From Rhizobium sp. CB3090 (lineage in GTDB: Bacteria > Pseudomonadota > Alphaproteobacteria > Rhizobiales > Rhizobiaceae): a stretch of 64,000 nt of DNA. The stretch is taken from NCBI RefSeq assembly GCF_029714285.1, contig NZ_CP121662.1:2480001-2544000 (forward strand). Reading direction: 5' to 3'. Shown here piece after piece: positions 25,349-34,848 of this stretch; the first letter of the stretch is position 1; each line of letters opens with the position of its first letter. The notes under the pieces were generated by a model that saw nothing but the letters and a program-made list of their open reading frames with translations, was not told the DNA's origin and did no database searches. The position numbers were made by a program, and so were the translations under genes.

Positions 25349-26614
25349 ATGACCGTTTCCGATCCCCGCGCCTTTCTTACCTCCCTTTTCGACGCAGCCG
25401 TCCGCGCCGCCGATCCCATGACCGGCATCCGCGCCCATCTGCCGGCAAAGCCGAAAGGGCGCACGATCGTCATCGGCGCCGGCAAGGGATCGGCACAGAT
25501 GGCAGCCGCCCTGGAGCAATGCTGGGATGGTCCGCTGGAAGGGCTGGTGGTGACACGCTACGGCTTCGCCGCCCCCTGCCAGCACATCGAAATCATCGAA
25601 GCCGCCCATCCTGTCCCGGATGAGGCAGGCCTCGTCGCCTCCGGGCGGCTGTTGAAGCTGGTCGAGGGATTGACCGAGGATGACCTGGTGATCGCGCTGA
25701 TCTCCGGCGGCGGTTCGGCGCTGCTGCCCTCCCCGGCGGGTCGCCTTACCCTTGCCGACGAGATCGCCGTCAACAAGGCGCTGCTTGCCTCCGGCGCGCC
25801 GATCTCGGCGATGAACGTCATTCGCAAACATCTGTCGACCATCAAGGGCGGCCGTCTCGCCGCAGCCGCCTATCCGGCAAAGGTCGTCTCGCTGGTCGTT
25901 TCCGACATTCCGGGCGACGATCCGGCTCTTGTCGCCTCCGGACCGACCGTTCCCGGTGCGGGCACGCGTACCGAAGCGCTCGACCTCATCCGTCTCTACC
26001 GTATCGAGCTGCCCGCCTCCGTCCTTGCACATATAGAAAGACCGGAAGCCGATGCGCCGCGTCCTGGGGATCCGCGCCTTGCCGGCAACGAGGTGCATGT
26101 CATCGCATCGGCGGGCGTCTCGCTGGAAGCCGCGGCCGAGGTGGCGCGCGAAGCCGGCGTCGAGGCAGCGATCCTGTCCGATGCGATCGAAGGCGAAGCG
26201 CGCGAGGCAGCGCACATGCATGCCGCCCTCGCCCGCGAGATCCTTCATCGCAACCGGCCCTTCGCCAAGCCGATCGTGTTGCTGTCGGGTGGTGAGACGA
26301 CGGTGACGCTGACAGGCAAGGGCAAGGGCGGCCGAAACTCCGAATTCCTGCTGTCGCTGGCAATCGACATCGACGGTCATGCCAGCATTCATGCAATGGC
26401 TGCAGACACCGACGGCATCGACGGCAGCGAAGACAATGCCGGCGCTTTTGCGGATGCAAGCACGGTGGCGCGGCTGCGCAAGGCCGGGCTTGTCCCTGCC
26501 GAGATGCTGAGAAACAATGACGCCTGGTCGGCCTTCAACGCGATCGGTGACCTCTTCGTCCCCGGTCCGACCGGCACCAACGTCAATGATATCAGGGCAA
26601 TCCTGATCCTTTGA
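25349..26614 (+). CDS. Glycerate 2-kinase (MOFRL/TtuD-GckA family)
   Basis: The 421-residue product shows the DUF4147/MOFRL two-domain pattern: IGAGKGSAQMAAALE near residue 43, SGGGSALLPSPAG near 115, and a C-terminal domain with LLSGGETTVTLTGKGKGGRN and ADTDGIDGSEDNAGAF. Members phosphorylate D-glycerate at position 2 (serine-cycle GckA) and have been misnamed hydroxypyruvate reductase (TtuD). It feeds glycerate from tartrate, glyoxylate or allantoin breakdown into glycolysis. No partner genes for those routes are adjacent. Confidence 0.85.
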   Translation: MTVSDPRAFLTSLFDAAVRAADPMTGIRAHLPAKPKGRTIVIGAGKGSAQMAAALEQCWDGPLEGLVVTRYGFAAPCQHIEIIEAAHPVPDEAGLVASGRLLKLVEGLTEDDLVIALISGGGSALLPSPAGRLTLADEIAVNKALLASGAPISAMNVIRKHLSTIKGGRLAAAAYPAKVVSLVVSDIPGDDPALVASGPTVPGAGTRTEALDLIRLYRIELPASVLAHIERPEADAPRPGDPRLAGNEVHVIASAGVSLEAAAEVAREAGVEAAILSDAIEGEAREAAHMHAALAREILHRNRPFAKPIVLLSGGETTVTLTGKGKGGRNSEFLLSLAIDIDGHASIHAMAADTDGIDGSEDNAGAFADASTVARLRKAGLVPAEMLRNNDAWSAFNAIGDLFVPGPTGTNVNDIRAILIL

Positions 26615-26633
26615 TCGTCAGGACCGCAACGCC

Positions 26634-26816
26634 TCACTGATTGACGGAACAGTCCTCGCAGCGCCAATAGGCCGGCGCTGTCGACGACCACCGGAAGAAG
26701 TGGCGATGGCAATGCATGCACTCAATTTCGACAACATGCGTCTTTTGGGCAATGACGAACGCCTTGGGTTTGCTGTTGCGCTCGTTCTTCCACTGCTCAA
26801 GCTTCGTGACGGCCAT
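26634..26816 (-). CDS. Small zinc-ribbon-like protein
   Basis: The 60-residue product carries two CxxC pairs (CMHCHRHFFRW and WRCEDC) about 20 residues apart, a typical zinc-ribbon arrangement, after a basic N-terminal half (KLEQWKNERNSKPKAF). I prefer the ATG at 26816 over the one at 26828 because GGGGGT lies a few bases upstream of it. It is convergent with the glycerate kinase gene, 19 bases apart. Function unknown; small zinc ribbons often bind nucleic acid or a partner protein. Confidence 0.6.
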   Translation of the reverse strand: MAVTKLEQWKNERNSKPKAFVIAQKTHVVEIECMHCHRHFFRWSSTAPAYWRCEDCSVNQ

Positions 26817-27166
26817 CAATACCCCCATGCGATACTCCCCGCCTCGACAAGTCCCTTACCTAAAGTAGACTGCTCTTATGAAAGAAATATTGCGAGTGCG
26901 CGCAGGCATTTATCCCCGACATTTTAAGGGATGCTAATACGAAAGATCGGTTGCGTGATTTCCGCTAATACCTGGGAATTAATCCCCAATCGACGGGATG
27001 ACTGTCTCGTCGATCTTGGAGAGGCGGTGTCTTCTTCTATCCGATCCGGATTCCGGTCATATGGCTGCCGCGGTCGCCAGCGGAATTCGGCAGCAGAAAT
27101 TATTCTTCAGCCCTAGACACAACGCTAGGCTGCCTTACCTGAAACTTGACTTAGGGAGGGACCATC
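26817..27166. other. Intergenic region without a recognised gene
   Basis: The 350 bases between the zinc-ribbon gene and the gamma-glutamyltransferase gene contain only a weak hairpin, TCGACGGGA at 26990-26998 against TCTCGTCGA at 27005-27013, with no T-run. AT content is raised around 26880-26960, where the two divergent promoters probably lie. Nothing else is supportable. Confidence 0.4.
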
Positions 27167-28912
27167 ATGCGCCATTTCCGCCAGCGTGCGATATCGTTAG
27201 CGACTATCTGTGCCTTCGGGCTCTTTTCCATCACCATCGTCCAAGCCGCAGCGCCACAGCCGGTCGAAGCCGAGCATGGAATGGTGGTGACTGCCCAGCA
27301 TCTGGCGACCAATGTCGGCGTCGACGTGCTGAAGAGCGGTGGCAATGCCGTGGATGCCGCGGTTGCGGTCGGTTATGCCTTGGCCGTGGTCTATCCGACC
27401 GCGGGCAATATTGGCGGCGGCGGCTTCATGACCATCCGAACGAAGGACGGCAAGACCGCCTTCCTCGATTTCCGCGAGCGCGCGCCGCTTGCCTCGACCA
27501 AGACCATGTATCTCGACGACAAAGGCAATGTCGTCAAAGGCGCGAGCACGGATGGCTATCTCGCCGTTGGCGTGCCCGGCTCCGTCATGGGCTTCGAGAC
27601 TGCCCGCGAGAAATACGGTACCAAAACCCGACAGGAGCTGATGGCGCCGGCAATCCGCTACGCCAAGGAGGGCTTCACGCTGAACCAGGCCGACGCCGCC
27701 GAGCTGAACGAAGGCAAGAAATGGCTGTCGCGCGATCCGGCGACGGCGGCGATCTTCACGAAGCCGAACGGCGCCCCCTTCTCCAGCGGCGATCGCCTGG
27801 TCCAGCCCGATCTCGCCGCGGTCCTGTCGCGCATTTCGGAACAAGGCCCGGATGGTTTCTACAAGGGGCCGGCCGCCGATGCGATCGTCAAGGCCAGCCA
27901 CGACAAGAGCGGCATCCTAGCGAGGGAGGATTTCGAACAATATAAGGTCCGCGAACTCGATCCGGTGAAATGCAATTACCGCGGCTATGAGATCATCTCC
28001 TCGCCGCCACCCTCTTCCGGCGGTGTAATCATCTGCGAGATCCTCAATGTACTGGAGGGCTATCCCCTTTCCTATACCGGCTACGGCTCGGCTGAGACCG
28101 TGCATCTCATGGTCGAGGCCATGCGCCACGCCTATGTCGACCGCAATTCCGCGCTGGGCGATCCCGATTTCGTCAACAATCCCGTCAGCAAGCTGCTGGA
28201 CAAGAACTACGCGAAGAAGATCCGCGACAGCATCGATCCCTATCGCGCAGGCGTCTCCAAGGATCTGATGCCGAAAGGCCTCGGCGAGAGCACGGAGACC
28301 ACGCATTATTCGATCATCGACAATGACGGCAATGCGGTTGCCGTCACCTACACGCTGAACGGCTCCTTCGGTGCCGGCGTGGTCGCGCCCGGCACCGGCA
28401 TCCTGCTCAACAATGAGATGGACGACTTCACCTCCAAGCCTGGCGTACCCAATCTTTACGGTCTGGTGCAGGGCGAGGCCAACGCCATCCAGCCGAAGAA
28501 GACGCCGCTCTCCTCGATGAGCCCGACGATCGTCGCCAAGGACGGCAAACCCTTCATGGTGATCGGCAGCCCCGGCGGGGCGCGCATCATCACCATCACC
28601 CTCGAAGCGATCGTCAACGTCATCGATTTCGGCATGGATATTCAGCAGGCAATCGACGCGCCGCGTGTCCATCATCAATGGCTGCCGGATAAGGTCTATA
28701 CCGAGCCTTACACGCTGTCTCCCGATACGATCAAGCTGCTGAGCGGCATGGGCTACAATGTCCAGGTCGGCGGCGATTGGCCGGTCTGGGGTCAGGCCGC
28801 CGGCATTCTCGTCGGCGGCAAGAGCCTCGGTCAAATCGCCGAGGGTGGCGGAGCCCGCTACAACGGCGCGATGGACAGCCGTGCCGGTTCCGGTCTTGCC
28901 GAGGGATATTGA
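27167..28912 (+). CDS. ggt: Gamma-glutamyltransferase
   Basis: The 581-residue product starts with an export signal (RHFRQRAISLATICAFGLFS, cleavage around residue 28). It shows the GGT fold: GGNAVDAAVAVGYALAVVYP, then GNIGGGGFM, and the autoprocessing threonine in STETTHYSIID, which becomes the nucleophile of the small subunit. GSPGGARII is the late conserved glycine motif. The periplasmic enzyme cleaves or transfers the gamma-glutamyl group of glutathione and related peptides. A GGAGGGA ribosome site precedes the ATG. Confidence 0.9.
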   Translation: MRHFRQRAISLATICAFGLFSITIVQAAAPQPVEAEHGMVVTAQHLATNVGVDVLKSGGNAVDAAVAVGYALAVVYPTAGNIGGGGFMTIRTKDGKTAFLDFRERAPLASTKTMYLDDKGNVVKGASTDGYLAVGVPGSVMGFETAREKYGTKTRQELMAPAIRYAKEGFTLNQADAAELNEGKKWLSRDPATAAIFTKPNGAPFSSGDRLVQPDLAAVLSRISEQGPDGFYKGPAADAIVKASHDKSGILAREDFEQYKVRELDPVKCNYRGYEIISSPPPSSGGVIICEILNVLEGYPLSYTGYGSAETVHLMVEAMRHAYVDRNSALGDPDFVNNPVSKLLDKNYAKKIRDSIDPYRAGVSKDLMPKGLGESTETTHYSIIDNDGNAVAVTYTLNGSFGAGVVAPGTGILLNNEMDDFTSKPGVPNLYGLVQGEANAIQPKKTPLSSMSPTIVAKDGKPFMVIGSPGGARIITITLEAIVNVIDFGMDIQQAIDAPRVHHQWLPDKVYTEPYTLSPDTIKLLSGMGYNVQVGGDWPVWGQAAGILVGGKSLGQIAEGGGARYNGAMDSRAGSGLAEGY

Positions 28913-29260
28913 GCTTCAGGCGATCTTCGTAAGCTCGCCAGCTCGGCCTCATAAGGTGTGGTGGCAATGACGTGCTCATTGACACCAGCCGGTTCGACGT
29001 CGATCCAGCCGGAACTGACGCTTTTCGATCACCTCGGTGCGCGGTTCCGGTCTCTGTTCATCGGGCATTCATCGGCTGTGACATTCCTGCCCGCCTGCGT
29101 CGTTTTTTCCATTTCGATCAATAAGATTTGCAAATTCGGATATAGTCATCTCGCCCGAGCGGGCGTATATCAGCCTTCGTTCCAATCGGCCTTTGCGTCG
29201 TCACCAGACTCGCGGTTCTGTCCTTGGACCCCACCGCGCCATCGAGAGCGATCCCCGACA
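28913..29260. other. Intergenic region before the MFS gene
   Basis: The 348 bases hold no supportable gene. CGCCCGAGCGGGCG at 29152-29165 is a near-perfect short palindrome about 95 bases before the MFS start. It follows an AT-rich stretch (29105-29150) that could hold the promoter. An extended start for the MFS gene across this region (28958) is rejected because the added residues look unlike any transporter. Confidence 0.35.
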
Positions 29261-30715
29261 ATGTCGGACCAGATTTTCCAGGCCGCACCAACCCGGCGGA
29301 CCGCCCCTAATTTTCGTGTAATCGCGCTGATCGTAGCAAGCGCCATGTTCATGGAGCAGCTTGATGCGACCGTGCTCGCCACAGCGCTGCCGACCATGGC
29401 AAGAGACTTCGGCGTCAGCGCGCCGGCGATGAGTATCTCGCTGACGTCATACCTTCTCAGCCTCGCGATCTTCATTCCAGCAAGCGGCGCCATCGCAGAC
29501 CGCTTTGGATCGCGCACTGTCTTCCGATCCGCCATCGCAGTTTTCGTTGTCGGCTCGCTTCTGTGCGCACAGGCACCGAACCTGTTCTTCCTCGTGATCG
29601 CGCGGCTGCTGCAGGGCCTCGGCGGTGCGATGATGCTGCCCGTCGGCCGTCTTGTGCTGATGCGCAGCGTCGCCCGCAAGGACATGGTCAACGCCATGTC
29701 CTGGCTGCTGATCCCGGCGCTCGTCGGCCCCATCCTCGGCCCGCCCGTCGGCGGCATGTTCGTCACCTATCTCGACTGGCGCTGGATCTTCTATATCAAC
29801 GTGCCGATCGGCATTATCGGCTTCGTGCTGGTGTCGATGTTCATCGAAGAGGTGAAAGGGCCACGCAATGGCCGCTTCGACCTTTCCGGCTTCGTCCTAT
29901 CCGGCGTCTCGCTCGGCTCGCTGCTCTTCGGTTTCGAAATGTCGAGCCGCGAAGGCGAAGGCTATCTGGCCGTCTTCCTGATTTCCATCGGCCTGCTGTT
30001 CGGCATCGCCTATCTGCGACATGCCCGCAAGCATCCCTCGCCGATCATGGATTTCTCGCTGATGAAGGTGCCGACCTTCCGCACCTCGGTCATCGCCGGC
30101 TCGCTGACGCGCATCAGCCAGGGCGCCCATCCCTTCCTTATCCCGCTGATGCTGCAGCTCGGCTTCGGCCTTTCGGCCGCTACGGCCGGCCAGATCGCCA
30201 TTGCGACCGCACTCGGCTCCATGGCCATGAAGCCCCTGCAGGTACACATTCTTCGGACGCTCGGCTTCCGCACCGCGCTCATTATCTTCGGGCTTATTGG
30301 CACGCTCGGCTACGGAATGTGCGCCATCTTCCAGCCGAATTGGCCGTTGCCGGTCATCTTCGTGATCCTGTTCTTCTGCGGCTTCTTCATGTCGTTCCAG
30401 TTCACGGCCTATAACACGATCGCTTATGACGAGATCGAACGTGACCGCATGAGCATCGCGACCAGCTTTTATTCGACCTTCCAGCAACTGATGCTCTCGC
30501 TCGGCATCTGCGTCGCCGCTCTCGCCCTGCACGGCTCGATGCAGCTCCGCGACCATGCGAAAGCCGAGATGATCGACTTCTCCGTCGCCTTCATCGTCGT
30601 CACGGCCATTGCGCTGCTCGCGGTGATCTGGAACGCCAGCTTTTCGCGCACCGCCGGCTCGGAGATCAGCGGCCACCGCAAGAAGTTGCCCGAGGATGCC
30701 CTCGGGGAGCACTGA
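29261..30715 (+). CDS. MFS transporter, DHA2/EmrB-QacA type
   Basis: The 484-residue product has MFS drug:proton antiporter motifs: MEQLDATVLATALPTM in the first span, ADRFGSRTVFRSA as the inter-span basic loop, and GPILGPPVGGMF as antiporter motif C. The size and spacing suggest 14 spans. It should export drugs or other small hydrophobic compounds from the cytoplasm using the proton gradient. The ATG at 29261 places a short polar N-terminus before span one. No linked regulator or membrane-fusion protein is seen. Confidence 0.85.
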   Translation: MSDQIFQAAPTRRTAPNFRVIALIVASAMFMEQLDATVLATALPTMARDFGVSAPAMSISLTSYLLSLAIFIPASGAIADRFGSRTVFRSAIAVFVVGSLLCAQAPNLFFLVIARLLQGLGGAMMLPVGRLVLMRSVARKDMVNAMSWLLIPALVGPILGPPVGGMFVTYLDWRWIFYINVPIGIIGFVLVSMFIEEVKGPRNGRFDLSGFVLSGVSLGSLLFGFEMSSREGEGYLAVFLISIGLLFGIAYLRHARKHPSPIMDFSLMKVPTFRTSVIAGSLTRISQGAHPFLIPLMLQLGFGLSAATAGQIAIATALGSMAMKPLQVHILRTLGFRTALIIFGLIGTLGYGMCAIFQPNWPLPVIFVILFFCGFFMSFQFTAYNTIAYDEIERDRMSIATSFYSTFQQLMLSLGICVAALALHGSMQLRDHAKAEMIDFSVAFIVVTAIALLAVIWNASFSRTAGSEISGHRKKLPEDALGEH

Positions 30716-30733
30716 ATTCTTCAAGCAAAATGC

Positions 30734-30765
30734 AAAAAAGGCCGGGCTAACCCGACCTCTTCCTT
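30734..30765. terminator. Bidirectional terminator between MFS and cold-shock genes
   Basis: AGGCCGGG pairs with CCCGACCT (one mismatch) around a CTAA loop at 30740-30757. A run of A precedes it and CTCTTCCTT follows. It lies between the convergent ends of the MFS gene and the cspA-like gene, and the A-run gives a proper T-run for the minus-strand transcript. Confidence 0.55.
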
Positions 30766-30822
30766 CATTGCCTCAACGATCGATGCCAGTACATCCGTGG
30801 TCAAAGACCGGAAACAAATGCC

Positions 30823-31032
30823 TTACAGGGATTCAAGCTGGTCAGCCGACATCTTGCCCGAACGCTTGTCCTTGACAAGCTCGTAGGAAATCTTCTGGCC
30901 GTCGCGCAGCGTGCTCATTCCAGCCCGTTCAACCGCCGAAATGTGCACGAAGACATCCGTCGCGCCGTCATCAGGCTGAATGAAACCAAAGCCCTTGGTA
31001 GCATTGAACCACTTTACAGTACCTGTGCTCAT
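30823..31032 (-). CDS. cspA: Cold-shock protein, CspA family
   Basis: The 69-residue product is a single cold-shock domain with RNP1 (KGFGFIQ) and RNP2 (VFVHIS) intact, starting [14 protein letters not shown]. It binds single-stranded RNA and DNA and acts as an RNA chaperone. The ATG at 31032 is preferred to one five codons upstream because the family always starts at MSTG/MATG and AAAGG lies upstream. The 500-base AT-rich gap in front may include a long regulated leader, as is usual for such genes. Confidence 0.9.
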   Translation of the reverse strand: MSTGTVKWFNATKGFGFIQPDDGATDVFVHISAVERAGMSTLRDGQKISYELVKDKRSGKMSADQLESL

Positions 31033-31541
31033 AACATGACCTTTCAATCACTCGTACAAGGATCGCATCCAGGCAAGCGCCTAGTGCAGTAGACCGATTT
31101 TGAGAGGGAAGTTCGTCAATGTCGCGCAGAGTGCGGCGATGCAAAGTTCATTCACCAATATCGATGCACAGCTTATAGTGGATGGCTGGATGTGTCACAA
31201 GGAGAAACATGAGAAATATCGAAAATGACTGGATATTTCGCATAATGCGGCTCGTGTGACATAAAATTATCGATCAATGAGGATCGAATTCGGATAGTCC
31301 TTTTTTTAGCTGTTCCGAGTTTTTTGCGCGATCTTATATAGATAGAAATAACCGGCGCTTCTCTTTTATATCCCGTTTCGGTGAGGCAGTTCCGCCGTAT
31401 TTCCGGGGAGCGCCGGAATTAACGCTAGCAATACGGATGCCATCCGATGCAGGATGGGACTTCCCTCCCAGTGGGAGCGGATGATTACCCGCTCGAATCC
31501 CACAGGAAACGCCAACGCCGACACAAACCATGGAGTCCAAG
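31033..31541. other. Long intergenic region, leader of the cold-shock gene and of a small basic protein
   Basis: No gene is supported in these 509 bases. A perfect inverted repeat, GAAATATC (31212-31219) and GATATTTC (31231-31238), lies in the AT-rich middle. CTCCCAGTGGGAG near 31468-31480 forms a short hairpin ahead of the plus-strand gene. The minus-strand part next to the cold-shock gene may be its transcribed leader. Confidence 0.4.
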
Positions 31542-31766
31542 ATGGCGCCCAATAAAGACAATCTGTTCGGATCCAAGAAAGAGGCATCGCTGGCGAAGTC
31601 CAGCCAGCTCGACTCTACCGTCAAGGAAATTCTCGCCAGCGAACAGATGAACCGCGAACGCAAAACGGCGCGCCTGCGCGAACTGCGTCTTGAGAAGGAG
31701 GCACTGCAGCCCCCACCGGAGCCGAAGACGAAGACCAAGCGAAAGACAGCCAAGGCACCGGAATAG
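31542..31766 (+). CDS. Small charged hypothetical protein
   Basis: The 74-residue product is highly charged (KKEASLAKSSQLDSTVKEIL, MNRERKTARLRELRLEKEAL) and ends with a lysine/proline-rich tail (PPPEPKTKTKRKTAKAPE). It lacks membrane spans and probably forms a helical coil. I prefer the ATG at 31542 because GGAG lies six bases upstream; an ATG at 31530 is in frame but has no ribosome site. Function unknown; similar short basic proteins are common in rhizobia and often bind nucleic acid. Confidence 0.6.
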   Translation: MAPNKDNLFGSKKEASLAKSSQLDSTVKEILASEQMNRERKTARLRELRLEKEALQPPPEPKTKTKRKTAKAPE

Positions 31767-31909
31767 GGCAGGCTTGGTCATCAGTGCCGTGTTTCAGCGG
31801 CTGACGTTGCGTTTTCTGTGAACACAGCCTTCACGGACAGCGCATTGAACTGGCGGAAGCTTCCGCCCTAAATAGCGGCCAATTGCGCAATCCATCCTGG
31901 AGCATCATC

Positions 31910-33454
31910 ATGGTCGCCGGCATCCACCACATCACGCTCATCACCCGTAAGGTGCAGGCGAATGTCGATTTTTATGCCGGTTTTCTCGGCCTGCGGCTGG
32001 TCAAACGCACCGGCGGCTTCGAGGACGTAACGCAGTTGCATCTGCTCTATGGCGATGCAGTCGGCTCGCCCGGATCGCTGGTGACCTTCCTTGTTTGGGA
32101 GGACGGCTCTCCCGGTCGCGCCGGCGTCGGTCAGGTGGGCGAAATCTCGCTCGCCATCGCCCCCATGAGCATCGGTTTCTGGCTGACACGCGCCTTGAGC
32201 GCCGGGCTGAAACCGGAAGGCCCCTCGGAGGAATTCGGCGAACCGGTCCTGAGGTTGAAAGATCCGGATGGCGTCATCGTCAAATTGGTCGGAACCAATG
32301 TTCTGCAGACAACGGCTCCGTGGACGAGCGATTCCATTCCGCAGGAGCACGCCATCAACCGAATCCGCGGCGCGACGTTGTTCAGCGAAACGCCTGAGGA
32401 AACGCAGGCGATGCTGGTCGACCACTTCGACTACCGGCCGCAAGCAACCAGCGGAGCGATCAGCCGGCTGGTATCGGCGCCTGGCGATATCCTTGACATC
32501 CGTGACGCGCGCGGCTTCTGGGCAAGCGCGCCGGGGACCGGCACCGTCGATCATGTCGCCTTTCGCGCCAATGATGATGCCGAATTGCAGTCGGTTCGTA
32601 CCGCCCTGCAGGCGATCAACTCATGGCCGACGGCGATGCATGATCGTAAATATTTCCGCTCGCTCTACGTTCGCGAGCCCGGCCGCATCCTGTTCGAACT
32701 CGCAACGGATGCGCCTGGTATGTTGATCGATGAGGACGAGGCAACCCTTGGTACGCGCCTCTTCGCCCCGGACGACAGCCCGAAGCTTTTGGCCGAGCTG
32801 AATGTGATCCTGCCGCAGTTCTCCATGCCCGGCGAGCCGCGCGTCATCTATCGCGATCTGCCCTTTATCCATCGCTTCTTCACGCCCGAGCAGCCGAATG
32901 GCAATATCTTCATTCTGCTACACGGCTCCGGCGCCAACGAAACGACGATGTTGCCGATCGCCCACAAGATCGACGCCGATGCGACATTGCTCAGCGTGCG
33001 CGGCCGCGCGCTCGAGGAGGGCGCGCCACGCTGGTTCCGCCGGACCGGACCCATGTCCTTCGATCAAGCCGATATCGTCAGCGAAGCGGAAGCCTTTGCG
33101 GCCTTCATCGATGGCGCGATCCATGCCTATGGCCTCGATCCGGACCGCATCGTCTATATCGGCTATTCGAACGGCGCCAATCTGCTGAACGCCATGCTGT
33201 CGCTACACCCGCATCTTATCCGCCGCGCCGTGCTGCTGCGCTCCATGGCCGTGCTCGCCGATCCGCCGCCGGCGGACATGTCGGACGCCGATGTGCTTGT
33301 TATCGCAGGCGAGAAAGATATGTACGGCCCATATGCGCAGCCCCTCGCCGGCCGGCTGCGGGACGGCGGCGCAAAGGTCGAGGTTGCGACAGTCTCCGCT
33401 GGTCATGAGCTTGACGATGAGGACGTGCGGGTTATTCAGGCGTGGTTGAAGTAA
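31910..33454 (+). CDS. Fused VOC ring-cleaving dioxygenase and alpha/beta-hydrolase (MhqO-MhqD-like)
   Basis: The 514-residue product joins two enzymes. Residues 1 to about 310 are a two-module VOC/ring-cleaving dioxygenase of the MhqO type, with metal ligands visible as GIHHITL, TVDHVAF and ILFELATD. From about 315 on it is a carboxylesterase/phospholipase-like hydrolase with FILLHGSGANE, the nucleophile elbow GYSNG, an acid in AGEKDMYG and the histidine in SAGHELDDED. In Bacillus subtilis mhqO and mhqD are separate genes of the quinone-detoxification regulon; here they form one chain. It probably opens hydroquinone-type rings and hydrolyses the product. No MhqR-like regulator is next to it. 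Confidence 0.75.
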   Translation: MVAGIHHITLITRKVQANVDFYAGFLGLRLVKRTGGFEDVTQLHLLYGDAVGSPGSLVTFLVWEDGSPGRAGVGQVGEISLAIAPMSIGFWLTRALSAGLKPEGPSEEFGEPVLRLKDPDGVIVKLVGTNVLQTTAPWTSDSIPQEHAINRIRGATLFSETPEETQAMLVDHFDYRPQATSGAISRLVSAPGDILDIRDARGFWASAPGTGTVDHVAFRANDDAELQSVRTALQAINSWPTAMHDRKYFRSLYVREPGRILFELATDAPGMLIDEDEATLGTRLFAPDDSPKLLAELNVILPQFSMPGEPRVIYRDLPFIHRFFTPEQPNGNIFILLHGSGANETTMLPIAHKIDADATLLSVRGRALEEGAPRWFRRTGPMSFDQADIVSEAEAFAAFIDGAIHAYGLDPDRIVYIGYSNGANLLNAMLSLHPHLIRRAVLLRSMAVLADPPPADMSDADVLVIAGEKDMYGPYAQPLAGRLRDGGAKVEVATVSAGHELDDEDVRVIQAWLK

Positions 33455-33485
33455 AACACCCTCTCCCCGTTGGGGCGAAGGTGTT
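33455..33485. terminator. Hairpin derived from the palindromic repeat, convergent terminator
   Basis: AACACCCTCTCCCC pairs with GGGGCGAAGGTGTT (two mismatches) around GTT. It starts at the stop codon of the fused dioxygenase gene and ends 20 bases before the convergent dehydratase stop. The sequence resembles one end of the 155-bp repeat family, so a repeat end may serve as terminator. Confidence 0.5.
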
Positions 33486-33505
33486 GTTGCAACAGGCTTT
33501 CGCCA

Positions 33506-34792
33506 TCATCCCAGCACGCCCTTGAACGTATATTGCGCGATCGACTCCGGTTTCATCTCGATCGAGAAGCCTGGCAGGTTTGGCGGCATATAGGCGGCGT
33601 CGCGGATCACGCAGGGGTCGACGAAATGTTCGTGCAGATGGTCGACATATTCGATCACGCGGCCGTCCTTGGTGCCGGAGACGGCGATATAGTCGATCAT
33701 CGACAAGTGCTGCACATATTCGCAAAGCCCGACGCCGCCGGCATGAGGCCAGACGGGCAAACCATATTTTGCGGCAACGAGCAGCACCGACAAGACTTCG
33801 TTCAGCCCGCCCATGCGGCAGGAATCGATCTGCACAATGTCGATCGCACCTTCGGCGATGAACTGCTTGAACATGATGCGGTTGTGGCACATCTCGCCGG
33901 TCGCGACCTTGATCGGGCCGATTGCCTGGCGAATCTTGCGATGGCCGGCAATATCATCGGGGTTGGTCGGCTCCTCGATGAAGAATGGTTTCGCGAAGGC
34001 AAGCTTCTGTACCCAATCGATGGCCTGACCGACTTCCCAAACCTGATTGGCATCGATCATCAGATAGCGATCGGGACCAATTACTTCGCGGGCAATGGTG
34101 AGACGGCGGATATCGTCTTCCAGATCGCGGCCGACCTTCATCTTCACATGATCGAAGCCGGCATCGATCGCCTCCTGGCATAGACGGCGCAGCTTGGCAT
34201 CGTCATAGCCGAGCCAGCCGGCAGACGTCGTGTAGCAGGCATAGCCTTCGCGCTCGAGGGTGGCAATGCGCTCCGCTTTGCCGACTTCCGCCTTCTTGAG
34301 GATGGCGAGCGCCTCATCGCGGGTCAAAACGTCAGTCAGATAGCGGTAGTCGGCGATATCGGCAATGCGCTCCGCATCCATCTCCGCCACCAGCCGCCAG
34401 ACCGGCTTGCCGGCTTCCTTGGCGAGCAGGTCCCAGACGGCGTTGACGACGGCGCCGGTGGCGAGATGCATCGCGCCCTTCTCCGGGCCGATCCAGCGAA
34501 GCTGACTGTCGCTGGTAAGATGCCGCCAATATGTGCCCGGATTTTCCAGCACGGTCTCAAGCTCGGTACCCACGACGAGATGCCGCATCGCCTCGATCGC
34601 CATGCAGCAGATGTCATTGCCGCGACCGATGGTAAAGGTCAGGCCATGGCCTTCGAGACCCGGTTTATCTGTATCCATAATAACGTAGGCAGCGGAATAA
34701 TCCGGATCGGGATTCATCGCATCTGAGCCGTCAAGGCTCAGCGAGGTCGGAAAGCGCAGGTCGAATACGCGAAGGTTGGTAATGCGCGTCAT
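33506..34792 (-). CDS. Enolase-superfamily sugar-acid dehydratase, probable L-fuconate dehydratase
   Basis: The 428-residue product belongs to the mandelate-racemase group of the enolase superfamily. It has HVKMKVGRD (lysine pair), MIDANQVW (metal aspartate), FIEEPTNPDD (metal glutamate), TGEMCHNR, and the base histidine in WPHAGGVG. The opening (FPTSLSLDGSDAMNPDPDYS) and the length are those of L-fuconate dehydratase, which makes 2-keto-3-deoxy-L-fuconate. Other fucose genes are not adjacent. A second minus-strand gene, a CoA-transferase, lies 56 bases upstream and may share its transcript. Confidence 0.75.
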   Translation of the reverse strand: MTRITNLRVFDLRFPTSLSLDGSDAMNPDPDYSAAYVIMDTDKPGLEGHGLTFTIGRGNDICCMAIEAMRHLVVGTELETVLENPGTYWRHLTSDSQLRWIGPEKGAMHLATGAVVNAVWDLLAKEAGKPVWRLVAEMDAERIADIADYRYLTDVLTRDEALAILKKAEVGKAERIATLEREGYACYTTSAGWLGYDDAKLRRLCQEAIDAGFDHVKMKVGRDLEDDIRRLTIAREVIGPDRYLMIDANQVWEVGQAIDWVQKLAFAKPFFIEEPTNPDDIAGHRKIRQAIGPIKVATGEMCHNRIMFKQFIAEGAIDIVQIDSCRMGGLNEVLSVLLVAAKYGLPVWPHAGGVGLCEYVQHLSMIDYIAVSGTKDGRVIEYVDHLHEHFVDPCVIRDAAYMPPNLPGFSIEMKPESIAQYTFKGVLG

Positions 34793-34848
34793 GGGAAAAC
34801 TCCTTCTAATTCTGTCGGGCTAATTCTGTCGGGCGATCTCTCCGACAC

